DNA of 64,000 nucleotides from Bacteroidia bacterium (GCA_030428865.1 JAUIEK010000007.1:46983-110982), one strand, 5' to 3'. Numbered from the stretch's first letter, positions 17,950-27,171 are shown. A program made the numbers and translations. Notes: a model not told the origin generated them from the sequence alone.

Positions 17950-19100
17950 TATTTATTAAATTCTTTTAATAATTGATAAAAAACGGAAAATCCTGTTTCT
18001 GTAATTTCATCAGGAAAATCGTAATCAGGATTATGCAAAGCAGGGCAATTTTCTCCTGAACCTATACCAAACATCGCCCCTTTAAAACGCTGTGTAAACA
18101 ATCCAAAATCTTCTCCCCATTTAAAAGGCGTTTTAATTTGTTTATAGTCAAAGTTATTTTTTTCTAAAGCTTTTATAAGGTGATCAACAGCCTTATCATC
18201 ATTAATGTTTGCGTCAAATTCTTGTGTCCAGTCAATTTTATAAAGCAATTTATGTGTTCCGCTAGTTGTTTTTACAAAACTTAAAAGTTCATCTACTTTT
18301 CGCTCGAACACAAAAGGAGACCAACTCCTGATTGTTAAATGCAATTCTCCTTCTCCTGCAGATATTCCGTAGGATTTATTACCCATACTCATATAAACAG
18401 GAGTAATTAAAAAGAAGTTTTTACTTTTTGGCTTGTTGTAGGTTTGGCGTTTGCAATAGGCCACTATTTCACTTAACGCTGTAGCTGGATTATGACCTTG
18501 CTCTGGCTCAGCAGCATGCGCCGTTTTTCCTTTTAATTTTATAATAAGACTTTTCACTTGCGGAGTAAAAGCTCCTTTTTTTATTACTATTTGATTTTTC
18601 GGGTGTTTTGGCAAATTGTGTAAAGCATATACATAATCAAACTGAAGCTTGGAAAAAGCTCTATCAGCTAAAACAGAAACGGCTCCTTTTCCTATTTCCT
18701 CTGCTGGTTGCCATAATAAAAAAACAGTAACTTTTTCTAAAGGATACTTCGTTAACAAGTTAGCTAAGCCTAAAAGAATAACCGTGTGCCCATCATGACC
18801 ACATTTATGAGATACATTAGATATCTTTGATTTATGAGAAAATGTGTTGATTTCTTGAATAGGAAGCGCATCTATATCAGCTCTAATCAAAATACGTTTA
18901 TTTGCCTCATCTTGAGTAAAACTAGCCAGCACTCCTGTATTTGCTAGTCTTTTGATTGTCGAATCTGTGTTTTTTTCTAAAAAATCTACAATTTTCTGAG
19001 ACGTTTTTGTCTCATTAAGAGAGAGCTCTGGATAGGCATGTAGGTTTTGCCTAACAACTTTTAGTTTTTTTGTTAGCTTATTTAGATACTTCTCTTCCAT
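17949..19100 (-). CDS. M20D amidohydrolase (N-acyl amino acid / peptide hydrolase)
   Basis: Metal-dependent hydrolase of the hippurate hydrolase / N-acyl-L-amino acid amidohydrolase group; 383 aa, normal length. Metal ligands are in KCGHDGHTVILLG (C100, H102), in the catalytic Glu pair PAEEIGKG, in ALHNLPKHPKNQ and in the late His of PALHNPDYDFPDE. A dimerisation insert (KGKTAHAAEPEQGHNP) is present. Natural substrates could be N-acyl amino acids, dipeptides or conjugates. It sits between the symporter and the racemases. Confidence 0.9.
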   Translation of the reverse strand: MEEKYLNKLTKKLKVVRQNLHAYPELSLNETKTSQKIVDFLEKNTDSTIKRLANTGVLASFTQDEANKRILIRADIDALPIQEINTFSHKSKISNVSHKCGHDGHTVILLGLANLLTKYPLEKVTVFLLWQPAEEIGKGAVSVLADRAFSKLQFDYVYALHNLPKHPKNQIVIKKGAFTPQVKSLIIKLKGKTAHAAEPEQGHNPATALSEIVAYCKRQTYNKPKSKNFFLITPVYMSMGNKSYGISAGEGELHLTIRSWSPFVFERKVDELLSFVKTTSGTHKLLYKIDWTQEFDANINDDKAVDHLIKALEKNNFDYKQIKTPFKWGEDFGLFTQRFKGAMFGIGSGENCPALHNPDYDFPDEITETGFSVFYQLLKEFNK

Positions 19101-19102
19101 TT

Positions 19103-20548
19103 TTAAGATGAAGATGATACGTTTTTGTTCTTATCTTTATCAAGATAATGAATAATTATAAACGTAATAAACGCCGCAGATATTCCGAAAAAATTTGCAT
19201 CTAATTTCAATGGTAATTTTACTTCTAACACGATAAGAGAAAGTGTTGTTAAACCTCCTACAATCATCGAATAAAATGCAGCAATAGCCGATGGTTTTTT
19301 TAAAAACAGACTAGCTAATACAGGTACTAATAACCCAGAAACCATAAATGCATACGAATAAAGCATTAACTCCAAAACGTTTTGCATATAAGTTGCTAAT
19401 AACACAGCAAAGCCACCTATAACAAAAGTGATGATTTGCGAGTTTCGAATGCTAACTTTTTGTTTTAGATAACCAAAAATATCAGTTGTTAAATTGCCTG
19501 ATGCAGCCATTAAACAACTGTCTGCAGTAGACATGATTGCTGAAAAATACGCAGACATCATCAATCCCATTAACCCTACTGGCAAAATACTTCGTAATAG
19601 AAGTGGTAATCCTAACTCTGCATCTATTTGTTGAGTTGGGCTGTATCCTATCTCAGAAAACATGCCTTGTTCAAAAGCTACACGAGCAAAAAGACCCAAA
19701 GCCACACCCATAAAAGCCATTATGGGATACTCAAAAAGCCCAGCTACTTTCCAGGCTTTTTTAGCTGTTTTTTCATCTTTACAAGCATAAATTCTTTGAT
19801 ATAATGTCATTCCTACAAACCAAATAGGAACAATGGTTATAAACCAATTAAAAAAATCAATAAACTGTAAATTAGTCAATTGTGTAAAACTGGATGGTAG
19901 AACTTTTTGAATAGCAGACCAACCTCCTATTTCTATATACCCTAACGGAATTCCTATTCCAATTAACCCAACCATTAGAATAATCCACTGAATTGTGTCT
20001 GTGTATATTACAGCCTTAATTCCTCCAATAACTGTGTAAACTACTGCAATTACTCCCATAATTAATACAGCTTGAGTAATTGAAATTGTAGGGAACGTTG
20101 CCGATGCCAATTTGGCTCCTGCTAAAATTTGAGAACTTGTAAAACCAATATATCCAATTAAAGATATAATTCCAGCAATTAGTGCCACTCGTGCATTATA
20201 ATGAAATGCTAATGACTCTGGAAATGTTAAAAAATGATATTTCTTTGCCAAAGGATATACTTTAGGAATCAAAAAAACGGCACTAACCCAAGCACCAACC
20301 AATCCTGTAAAAAGCATCCAACTGCCTGATAGCCCCATTAAAAACCCAAGTCCTCCTAAACCAATTGAAAAACCACCACCAACATCCGTAGCTACTACGG
20401 AAAGCCCTATATGACCTGCAGACATGTTTCTTCCTCCCACATAATAATCATCTTTGGATTTATTTTTGTTCAGAAAATAAACACCTACTCCTAGCATAAA
20501 AACTAGGTATACGATAAAAATGATCAAATCAATAAAGTGAATTCCCAT
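19103..20548 (-). CDS. Sodium:solute symporter (SSS family)
   Basis: A 481-aa inner-membrane transporter with about 13 hydrophobic segments. SSS-family motifs include DDYYVGGRNMSAGHIGLSVVATDVGGG near the N-terminus, GGIKAVIYTDTIQW and the conserved GLMGLMMSAYFSAIMSTADSCLM region that holds sodium-site serines. The substrate is unknown; the neighbouring amidohydrolase and racemases suggest an amino acid derivative or peptide. It starts 3 nt after the rpsU stop, so it is transcribed with ribosomal protein S21 and sigma factor genes. Confidence 0.9.
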   Translation of the reverse strand: MGIHFIDLIIFIVYLVFMLGVGVYFLNKNKSKDDYYVGGRNMSAGHIGLSVVATDVGGGFSIGLGGLGFLMGLSGSWMLFTGLVGAWVSAVFLIPKVYPLAKKYHFLTFPESLAFHYNARVALIAGIISLIGYIGFTSSQILAGAKLASATFPTISITQAVLIMGVIAVVYTVIGGIKAVIYTDTIQWIILMVGLIGIGIPLGYIEIGGWSAIQKVLPSSFTQLTNLQFIDFFNWFITIVPIWFVGMTLYQRIYACKDEKTAKKAWKVAGLFEYPIMAFMGVALGLFARVAFEQGMFSEIGYSPTQQIDAELGLPLLLRSILPVGLMGLMMSAYFSAIMSTADSCLMAASGNLTTDIFGYLKQKVSIRNSQIITFVIGGFAVLLATYMQNVLELMLYSYAFMVSGLLVPVLASLFLKKPSAIAAFYSMIVGGLTTLSLIVLEVKLPLKLDANFFGISAAFITFIIIHYLDKDKNKNVSSSS

Positions 20549-20551
20549 GGA

Positions 20552-20746
20552 TTACTCTTGATACTTCTGTAGGTATTGTTCTTTATACTGCGCCTTAATA
20601 AGCTGTTCTCGTTTTCGAACAGATGGTTTTTTGTATTCTTTTCGACCTCTTATTTCTTGTAAAACCTTTGTGTTTTTATATTTTCTACGATACCTTTTAA
20701 TGGCTCTGTCAATTTTTTCACCTTCTTTTACTTCTATTCTTAACAT
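20552..20746 (-). CDS. rpsU: Ribosomal protein S21
   Basis: A 64-aa basic protein of the small ribosomal subunit, beginning MLRIEVKEGEKIDRAIKRYRRKYKNT, with the family's long basic helices and normal length. It lies 25 nt after rpoD. In many bacteria S21 and the primary sigma factor are also neighbours (rpsU-dnaG-rpoD), though here the order is rpoD-rpsU and dnaG is absent. Confidence 0.97.
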   Translation of the reverse strand: MLRIEVKEGEKIDRAIKRYRRKYKNTKVLQEIRGRKEYKKPSVRKREQLIKAQYKEQYLQKYQE

Positions 20747-20771
20747 ATAATATTTCTATTTTTAATTATTA

Positions 20772-21635
20772 TCACCCCAAATACTTAATAAGATTTTGGG
20801 TTTTTGATTTTTTTCTTAATTTTCTAATAGCTTTTTCTTTTACTTGCCTAACGCGCTCTCTTGTTAAATCAAAATAATCTCCAATTTCTGAGAGTCCAAG
20901 CGGAACTTCTCCGTTTAAGCCATAATATAATTTGATCACATCTGCTTCTCTCGGATTCAATGTTTCGAGTGCTCCTGACAACTCTGTTTTAAGCGAATCA
21001 TGAATCAACTTTTCATCTGGATTTGGAGAATCTCCAACATTCAACACATCATATAAATTTGATTTTTCTCCTTCTATTAGTGGAGCATCCATAGAAATAT
21101 GACGATTGGAATTTTTTAAAGACTGCTTAACATCTGTTACGGTCATATCTAGCTCTTTAGCTAGTTCTAATGTTGTTGGCTTTCGCTCGTTTTGTTGTTC
21201 TAGTTTTGCGTAAGCCTTGTTAATCTTACTGATACTAGCAATCTTATTTAAAGGCAATCTAACAATTCTAGATTGCTCTGCTAGCGCTTGTAATATCGAT
21301 TGCCGAATCCACCATACAGCATACGAAATAAACTTAAAACCTCTGGTTTCGTCAAACCGCTTTGCTGCTTTTACCAAACCTATATTACCTTCATTCACCA
21401 AATCTGCTAACTTTAATCCTTGATTTTGATATTGTTTAGCAACAGAAACTACAAAACGCAGGTTAGCATTTACCATTTTTTCTAAGGCAACCGAATCTCC
21501 TATTCGTATTCTCTGTGCCAATTCCACTTCTTCATCAGCAGTAATTAATGGCATTTTGCTGATGTCTTGTAAGTATTTATCTAGAGACTTTGATTCTCTA
21601 TTTGTTACTTGTTTTGTTATTTTGAGTTGCCGCAT
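20772..21635 (-). CDS. rpoD: Primary sigma factor RpoD (short Bacteroidota type)
   Basis: Directs RNA polymerase to housekeeping promoters. At 287 aa it has the short Bacteroidota form without region 1.1. Region 1.2 is at about 18-45 ([16 protein letters not shown]). Region 2 is at 53-125 with [16 protein letters not shown], then [20 protein letters not shown], then [15 protein letters not shown], the -10-reading helix. Region 3 follows. Region 4.2 ends in [19 protein letters not shown], which contacts the upstream element. The Bacteroidota enzyme reads TTTG/TAnnTTTG, which fits the promoters seen in this window. It starts one nt after the GNAT gene stop. Confidence 0.98.
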   Translation of the reverse strand: MRQLKITKQVTNRESKSLDKYLQDISKMPLITADEEVELAQRIRIGDSVALEKMVNANLRFVVSVAKQYQNQGLKLADLVNEGNIGLVKAAKRFDETRGFKFISYAVWWIRQSILQALAEQSRIVRLPLNKIASISKINKAYAKLEQQNERKPTTLELAKELDMTVTDVKQSLKNSNRHISMDAPLIEGEKSNLYDVLNVGDSPNPDEKLIHDSLKTELSGALETLNPREADVIKLYYGLNGEVPLGLSEIGDYFDLTRERVRQVKEKAIRKLRKKSKTQNLIKYLG

Positions 21636-21636
21636 T

Positions 21637-22101
21637 CTATCGTTTTAATCTCATTTCTAAATATGGATTTGTAAACCCTAGCTTTTCATATAGAAATTTT
21701 GCGGGATTGTCTTTCTCTACATGAAGCGCAATATCTCCTTTACAATTATCAATGGCGTATTGCATTAGCTTTCTACCTAATCCTTTTCCGCGATACGCAT
21801 TATGTGTAGCGATATAAACCAAAATATTTTCAGGAATATATTCATCCATTCCTGTTTTATTAATAATTACAGCTCCTATTATTTCATTTTGAGCTTTCAT
21901 CACAAATACGTATCCACCCAAACCCGTTCGCTCTTTGGCTGCATAATTTATCGCTTTTGTAATCGCTCTTTCGTTATCTCCATACTGCTCTAAGTGCTGG
22001 TATAAAAACTTAGCCACTTTTTCTATTTCTAGCGGAGTAATACGATTAAAAGCATCGTATGTTGTAAATGATAATTGCATGTCTTTTTCAACTATTAACA
22101 T
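21637..22101 (-). CDS. GNAT family N-acetyltransferase
   Basis: Acetyl-CoA-dependent acetyltransferase of unknown substrate. The acetyl-CoA loop is clear: [27 protein letters not shown], including the R/Q-x-x-G-x-G/A motif, followed by [19 protein letters not shown] near the C-terminus. I chose ATG 22101 ([12 protein letters not shown]). ATG 22080 (MQLSFTTYD) is possible, and an upstream ATG at 22134 gives an atypical extension. It is the first gene of the rpoD-rpsU run, preceded by a long untranslated leader. Confidence 0.85.
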   Translation of the reverse strand: MLIVEKDMQLSFTTYDAFNRITPLEIEKVAKFLYQHLEQYGDNERAITKAINYAAKERTGLGGYVFVMKAQNEIIGAVIINKTGMDEYIPENILVYIATHNAYRGKGLGRKLMQYAIDNCKGDIALHVEKDNPAKFLYEKLGFTNPYLEMRLKR

Positions 22102-22350
22102 TATTATTCTTTGTTTTTTAATGTAATAAATCAATAACTAGCTAAACAATTAGCCTTGTCAATTCATGTAGTTTTGAATAAACTAAGTTCCAAAGGGTTT
22201 TTGATTCTTATCAAAAACTCAGAAGTTAAAAAGCTTACAGCTTTTTATTGTAGTGGTGGTATAAACTTGTCTGACTGGTTTCTAAAAACCAAAAAGTGAA
22301 AGGTGAAAATGCGTTGATTTTTTTTCTTGTGGAATGAATATACCATAATG
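22102..22350 (-). other. Long structured leader or small RNA ahead of the GNAT-rpoD-rpsU run
   Basis: About 250 nt without a gene between the promoter at 22356-22389 and the GNAT start. On the minus strand it contains TGGTATA (22339-22345) complementary to TATACCA (22257-22263). Within that span lies the small hairpin GGTTT-TTAG-AAACC. Downstream of it are a terminator-like hairpin (22228-22246) and a second hairpin GTTTTTGAT-AAGA-ATCAAAAAC (22199-22220). It could be a 5' leader with regulatory structure or a separate small RNA of about 100-120 nt. I see no coding frame and recognise no known RNA family. Confidence 0.4.
22228..22246 (-). terminator. Short terminator-like hairpin inside the rpoD-run leader
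   Basis: AAAAAGCT-GTA-AGCTTTTT on the minus strand, an 8-bp stem with its own U-run. It could end a small RNA starting near 22350 or attenuate the downstream genes. Confidence 0.4.
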
Positions 22351-22355
22351 CTATG

Positions 22356-22389
22356 CAAAGGTACGTTTCTTAGGTGTGGATTCCAAAAA
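22356..22389 (-). promoter_or_regulatory. Strong promoter of the GNAT-rpoD-rpsU run or of a small RNA
   Basis: TTTTTG at 22384-22389 and TACCTTTG at 22356-22363 on the minus strand, 20 nt apart. This is a full match to the Bacteroidota TTTG / TAnnTTTG consensus. It lies just downstream of the D-hydroxyproline dehydrogenase stop codon, and the predicted start is about 250 nt before the first gene. Confidence 0.7.
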
Positions 22390-22400
22390 TAATGGCGTGA

Positions 22401-23645
22401 TTAATTATAGCGTTCTACCTGAAAACGAGATAAATCTAGCGTTGGCTTTTTCTCTGAAAGCATTTCAGAAATTAGTTTTCCTGTTGCCGGACCTAAGCTC
22501 CAGCCCATCATCGTATGTCCTGCAGCAACCGTTACATTTTTAATTCTGGAGAGACGCCCTATATAAGGTAATCCGTCTGGAGAGCAGGGCCGTAAACCAC
22601 AAGACACCTGTTTTTTTTCTGATGGTTTAACGGTTAATCCTTCGTAGTAATTTTCTACTGATTTAGTGATTAAATCTACTTGAGCATGATTTATCTTATG
22701 ATTGATTCCGCTCATTTCTATCACTCCTCCAAATCTTGTAAATCCGTTCATTGGGCTAACAGCCACTTTAGCTTCCATTAAAATTGCAGGAATAGAAATT
22801 CCTGTTTCTCTTTCCACATTAATTCCATATCCTTTTCCTGCTTCTACAGGAATTCTGATATTTAATTTTTTAACTATTTTTTGAGTCCAGGAGCCTGCCG
22901 CTATAATAATTTCATCTCCCGAAAAAGTATTTCTCTTAGTAATAACTGACACTACTTTATTTGCAGATAGATTAAAATCAATCACTTCTTCATCAGTCAA
23001 AATAGCAACTCCAGATTGTTGCAAGTAAGTTCTTAATCCTTTCATAAACTCGTTTGGAGTCATGTGCGCATCTGACTGATAATGAATTGCTCCTTTAATG
23101 TTTAAGCTAATACCAGGTTCTCTATTTTGTGCTTCTTCTTGAGTTAAATGCTCTACTTTTAACCCTTCTTGAATCGCTAACTGTGCTGTTTTCCATTCCT
23201 CTTCTCCAGCTTTATCTGTTCTATAATACATCATCAACCCCTTATGTTGAAAGAAAAAATCAAAATCTTTTGATTCTTTTATTTCCTTGTATAACTCCCT
23301 ACTAAAAAGATTAATTTCTTTAAGCACAGGAATAGCTTGAGCTACTTTTTGTTTTGTTGATGCTTTCTTAAACAGCCATGACCAGTACAAAAAATCGTAA
23401 TTTAAACGGGGTTTTATATGAAAAGGGCTTGCTGGATTAAACATCCATTTAATTCCTTTCGTAATTATTCCAGGAGCTGCCAGCGGAATAATATGACTTG
23501 GAGTAATAATTCCTGCATTAACGTAAGAAGCTCCATTAGAAAAATCAGATTGATCGAGTACTGTTACTTGATGCCCTTCTTTTTGCAAATAATAAGCTGA
23601 ACACAAACCAATAATACCTCCTCCAACAATTATACAGTGTTTCAC
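22401..23645 (-). CDS. FAD-dependent D-amino acid (D-hydroxyproline) dehydrogenase
   Basis: DadA-like flavoenzyme. The FAD-binding Rossmann motif is at the N-terminus (CIIVGGGIIGLCSAYYLQ, residues 3-20), and the C-terminal segment CSPDGLPYIGR...GHTMMGWSLGPATG contacts the flavin. At 414 aa the length fits. In this operon it should oxidise cis-4-hydroxy-D-proline to 1-pyrroline-4-hydroxy-2-carboxylate, step two of trans-4-hydroxy-L-proline breakdown. The membrane quinone pool is the likely electron acceptor. It lies 15 nt after the epimerase gene and is last in the operon. General D-amino acid dehydrogenase activity is the alternative. Confidence 0.9.
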   Translation of the reverse strand: MKHCIIVGGGIIGLCSAYYLQKEGHQVTVLDQSDFSNGASYVNAGIITPSHIIPLAAPGIITKGIKWMFNPASPFHIKPRLNYDFLYWSWLFKKASTKQKVAQAIPVLKEINLFSRELYKEIKESKDFDFFFQHKGLMMYYRTDKAGEEEWKTAQLAIQEGLKVEHLTQEEAQNREPGISLNIKGAIHYQSDAHMTPNEFMKGLRTYLQQSGVAILTDEEVIDFNLSANKVVSVITKRNTFSGDEIIIAAGSWTQKIVKKLNIRIPVEAGKGYGINVERETGISIPAILMEAKVAVSPMNGFTRFGGVIEMSGINHKINHAQVDLITKSVENYYEGLTVKPSEKKQVSCGLRPCSPDGLPYIGRLSRIKNVTVAAGHTMMGWSLGPATGKLISEMLSEKKPTLDLSRFQVERYN

Positions 23646-23660
23646 TTGTCTTTTTTAGAT

Positions 23661-24668
23661 TTAGTTTACTGTAAAGCCATGTGCGTAAGGATCATCTTTA
23701 TCATCAATTACAATTGTATTGTATCCATAAACTTTTGCCCAGCCTTGTATACTTGGTACAATTGCAGGTTTTCCGTTTAAAGTTGTTTCTTCTTCTACAC
23801 AACCAATAAAAGTGCTTCCAATAAAACTCTCATGCACATATTTTTCTCCTTTCTTAAGTTTTCCTTTTGCATGCAACTGTGCTAATCTTGCAGAGGTTCC
23901 TGTTCCGCAAGGAGACCGATCAATTGCTTTATCTCCATAAAACACAGCATTTCTTCCTGAAGAATCAGAGTTAATTACTTTACCTGTCCAAAGAATATGA
24001 CTTACATCTCGTATAGTTTCGTCTTCAGGATGCACAAACATATTTGGATATTGTTTGTTTATTTTTTCTCTGATTATTTGAGAGTGTCTCACAATACTAG
24101 CTGCTGTAAAATCCTGAACTCCTGTAAAGTTTTTTTGAGGATCAATAATTGCGTAAAAATTTCCACCATAAGAAACATCAAATACTAATTGTCCTAAACC
24201 GGGGCAATCAATTGTTAATTTTTCTGCTGCTAAATAGCTTTTAACATTCGTTAATTTTACCCAATCAACTTTTTCATCTGTTTGTTGGTATTCAACCTCA
24301 ACCAATCCTGCTGGTGTTTCCATTTTGATTTTTCCTGGAATCTTAGGCTGTATGAGCCCTTCTTGAATACCAATTGTTATGGTTCCTATCGTTCCATGTC
24401 CGCACATAGGCAAACAACCTGAGGTTTCTATAAAGAGAATTCCAAAATCATTTTCTGGATTTTCTGGCGGAAATAGAAAAGACCCACTCATCATGTCATG
24501 ACCTCTAGGTTCAAACATTAATCCTTTTCGAATCCAATCGTATTCTTTAAGAAAATGCTGTCGTTTTTCACTCATACTTGCTCCTCTTAAATCTGGTCTG
24601 CCCGTTTTTACAACCCGAACAGGATTTCCGCAAGTATGCCCATCAATACACTCAAAAACAGTCTTCAT
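23661..24668 (-). CDS. 4-hydroxyproline 2-epimerase (proline racemase family)
   Basis: Epimerises trans-4-hydroxy-L-proline to cis-4-hydroxy-D-proline with two catalytic cysteines acting as acid and base. Both are visible: C89 in PMCGHGTIG and C254 in SPCGTGTSA. Two cysteines mark an epimerase/racemase and rule out the related trans-3-hydroxyproline dehydratases, which have Thr at the second position. 335 aa, normal length. The ATG overlaps the stop of the preceding aldehyde dehydrogenase by one base (TAATG). Context with dehydrogenase, deaminase and semialdehyde dehydrogenase supports hydroxyproline rather than proline as substrate. Confidence 0.93.
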   Translation of the reverse strand: MKTVFECIDGHTCGNPVRVVKTGRPDLRGASMSEKRQHFLKEYDWIRKGLMFEPRGHDMMSGSFLFPPENPENDFGILFIETSGCLPMCGHGTIGTITIGIQEGLIQPKIPGKIKMETPAGLVEVEYQQTDEKVDWVKLTNVKSYLAAEKLTIDCPGLGQLVFDVSYGGNFYAIIDPQKNFTGVQDFTAASIVRHSQIIREKINKQYPNMFVHPEDETIRDVSHILWTGKVINSDSSGRNAVFYGDKAIDRSPCGTGTSARLAQLHAKGKLKKGEKYVHESFIGSTFIGCVEEETTLNGKPAIVPSIQGWAKVYGYNTIVIDDKDDPYAHGFTVN

Positions 24669-26251
24669 TATTTAATTTCGTTTGTCGTTTTCTTTCCGTT
24701 AACTTCTCTTATAATTTGAATCGGATTTTCATCTTTCAATTCATCTGGCAACAATTCATTTGGCCAATTTTGATAACTAAACGGTCTTACCCAACGCTTG
24801 ATAGCGTTAATCCCCACAGCAGTAAAACGACTGTCTGTAGAAGCAGGATAAGGACCTCCATGAACCATTGAGGGACAAACCTCAACACCAGTAGGAACAC
24901 CATTGTATATAATTCTTCCTACTCGATTTTGCAGCGCTTCTACTATATTTATGTATTCGGTTACTTCTTTTTCCGCTGCCATTATAGTTCCTGTTAATTG
25001 TCCTTCTAAATTGGAGATAATCGCTTCTAACTCTTCTACATCTTCACACGCTACTACTAACGAATAAGGACCGAAAACCTCTTGATGCAATACTGGATTT
25101 TTCAGAAATGTTTTTCCTAATGCAGTAGCCACAACTTGTTTTGCAAAATTGGATTTTACATTATTGGTATAATTAGCAACTACATTAACATCCGACTGAG
25201 CTACTGCATTATTTTCATTCTCATGATATGCTTTAGCAATATTTGGATGCAACATTACTGAGGGTTCTATTTGCACAATTTCTTCTCCTAAGCGTTTGAC
25301 AAACTCTGTGAGTTCATCGCTTTTAACTCCCAATAACAATCCCGGATTGGTACAAAACTGACCTGTTCCTAATGTAATTGAATCTGCATAAAGCTTTGGT
25401 AAGTTTTTATTTTCTTTAAGAGCTTGTGGTAAAAGAACAACTGGATTAATACTTCCCATTTCTGCAAAAACTGGAATAGGTTCCTTTCGTTGAGCTGCTA
25501 AATCGAAAAGAGCTCTGCCACCACGAATGCTACCTGTAAAACCAATTGCCTTTACTTCTGAATGTTTTACTAATTGAATTCCTACATCTATTCCGCTACT
25601 ATTCAGATTTGAAAACACTCCGTTAGGCATGCCTGTTTTCTGTACTGCTTTGATAATTGCTGACGCAACCAGCTCACCTGTTCCAGCGTGCATAGGATGT
25701 GACTTTACAATTACCGGACAACCTGCGGCTAAGGCGGAAGCTGTATCTCCTCCTGCAGTTGAGTAAGCTAATGGAAAATTGCTAGCTCCAAAAACAACCA
25801 CAGGTCCTAAAGGAATTGTCATTTTTCGCAAATCGGGTTTGGGAAGCGGCAATCTATCTGGATTTTCCGTATCTATGGAAGCATCTACCCAAGAACCCTC
25901 TGCCACTAAATCAGCAAAACTGCGGAGTTGAAAAATTGTTCTTCCTCTTTCTCCTATGGCTCTTGCTTCAGGCAATCCTGTTTCTGAACAATAGGTTTGA
26001 ATCAATTTATCATCTAGTGCTAAAGTTTCATCTGCAATTGCATTTAAAAAAGCTGCTTTATCTTTTCCCGATATATTTCTGTACTGTTTAAAAGCCTGTG
26101 CACTTAACATCACAGCTTCATCAATTTCTTTAGTAGAAGCTTCTACAAAAACCTGATTATTCTCCTCATTTAACAATGGATTGAATGTTTTAAAAAAAAT
26201 GTTTCCTTCTCCTGATAATTTATTTCCTATGTAGTTTTTTCCTGTAAGCAT
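24668..26251 (-). CDS. 2,5-dioxovalerate (alpha-ketoglutarate semialdehyde) dehydrogenase
   Basis: Aldehyde dehydrogenase of 527 aa that oxidises 2-oxoglutarate semialdehyde to 2-oxoglutarate, the last step of the hydroxyproline route and the entry to the TCA cycle. The catalytic Cys lies in LGTGQFCTNPG (about residue 300) and the general base Glu in PVFAEMGSINPV. The cofactor loop GFTGSIRGGRALFDLA is typical of this subgroup. The start overlaps the end of the upstream deaminase gene by 25 nt, and the stop overlaps the next start by one base, so expression is tightly coupled. Confidence 0.93.
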   Translation of the reverse strand: MLTGKNYIGNKLSGEGNIFFKTFNPLLNEENNQVFVEASTKEIDEAVMLSAQAFKQYRNISGKDKAAFLNAIADETLALDDKLIQTYCSETGLPEARAIGERGRTIFQLRSFADLVAEGSWVDASIDTENPDRLPLPKPDLRKMTIPLGPVVVFGASNFPLAYSTAGGDTASALAAGCPVIVKSHPMHAGTGELVASAIIKAVQKTGMPNGVFSNLNSSGIDVGIQLVKHSEVKAIGFTGSIRGGRALFDLAAQRKEPIPVFAEMGSINPVVLLPQALKENKNLPKLYADSITLGTGQFCTNPGLLLGVKSDELTEFVKRLGEEIVQIEPSVMLHPNIAKAYHENENNAVAQSDVNVVANYTNNVKSNFAKQVVATALGKTFLKNPVLHQEVFGPYSLVVACEDVEELEAIISNLEGQLTGTIMAAEKEVTEYINIVEALQNRVGRIIYNGVPTGVEVCPSMVHGGPYPASTDSRFTAVGINAIKRWVRPFSYQNWPNELLPDELKDENPIQIIREVNGKKTTNEIK

Positions 26252-27171
26252 TCTTTTCTGTACATTTTATAATTTGGTAACTCAGGTCTATTTTTCAAAC
26301 TCTTTTTGATAATATCGATAACTTGTTCACGCTCCTTTCCTATTAATGGCAAGCGAGGTGCTCGAACATTCTCTGTTCCAATGCCTGTATAAACTTCTGC
26401 CAATTTGATATTTTGAACCAATTTAGCATTAATATCTAATTCTAGTAACGGTAAAAACCATCTATATATAGCTAATGCTTCTTCAATTCTTCCTGCTTTT
26501 TGCAATTCGTAAATAGCAACTGTTTCTTTTGGAAATGCACAAACCAATCCAGCAATCCATCCATCAGCTCCCATTAACAAACTTTCTAAAGCAAGTGTAT
26601 CAACACCTGTCATTATTTTTAATCGATCTCCAAAACGGTTTTTAATCCTAGTCACATTAGAAATATCTCTGGTAGATTCTTTAACTGCCTCTATGTTATC
26701 ACACTCTAACAATTCCTCAAACATATCTAACGTCACTTCAATTTTATAATCAACTGGGTTATTGTATACCATAATTGGTAATGATGTACTCTTAGCAACA
26801 GCTTTAAAATAAGTAACTGTTTCCCTTTCATCTGCTTTGTATCGCATAGGAGGAAGCATCATCAAACCACTTGCTCCATCATCTTCTGCTCTTTTAACTG
26901 CAACAATAGCTTCTTTAGTAGATTGCTCTGCAATATTTATCAGCACAGGAACTTTTCCTTTAACCAAATTAGCCGTAAACTTTATTAGCTCTCTTTTTTC
27001 TTCTGTAAGCAATGTACTTGCTTCTCCTAAAGTTCCACCTAACACAATTCCGTGTACTCCTGCATCTAACTGTGCCTGAATGTTTTTTTCAAAAGTGATT
27101 AAATCTAATGTGTCCTTATCTGTAAATTTTGTAGTTACAGCTGGCATTACACCTTCCCATTGTATACTCAT
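26227..27171 (-). CDS. 1-pyrroline-4-hydroxy-2-carboxylate deaminase (DHDPS family)
   Basis: Dihydrodipicolinate synthase-fold Schiff-base aldolase/lyase, 314 aa. The catalytic lysine is K164 (NIEAVKESTRD) and the proton-relay tyrosine is in PIMVYNNPVDYK (Y136). The substrate-binding GGTLGEASTLL motif is at 45-55. In this operon it should convert the pyrroline product of the dehydrogenase to 2-oxoglutarate semialdehyde plus ammonia. A true dapA role is unlikely given the neighbours. It is the first gene of the operon, 11 nt after the inverted repeat at 27182-27210. Confidence 0.9.
   Translation of the reverse strand: MSIQWEGVMPAVTTKFTDKDTLDLITFEKNIQAQLDAGVHGIVLGGTLGEASTLLTEEKRELIKFTANLVKGKVPVLINIAEQSTKEAIVAVKRAEDDGASGLMMLPPMRYKADERETVTYFKAVAKSTSLPIMVYNNPVDYKIEVTLDMFEELLECDNIEAVKESTRDISNVTRIKNRFGDRLKIMTGVDTLALESLLMGADGWIAGLVCAFPKETVAIYELQKAGRIEEALAIYRWFLPLLELDINAKLVQNIKLAEVYTGIGTENVRAPRLPLIGKEREQVIDIIKKSLKNRPELPNYKMYRKECLQEKTT

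Noticed and set aside
26227..26251. 25-nt overlap between deaminase and aldehyde dehydrogenase genes as a sign of a frameshift
   Set aside because: Both proteins have normal length and intact motifs, so this is an ordinary operon overlap.
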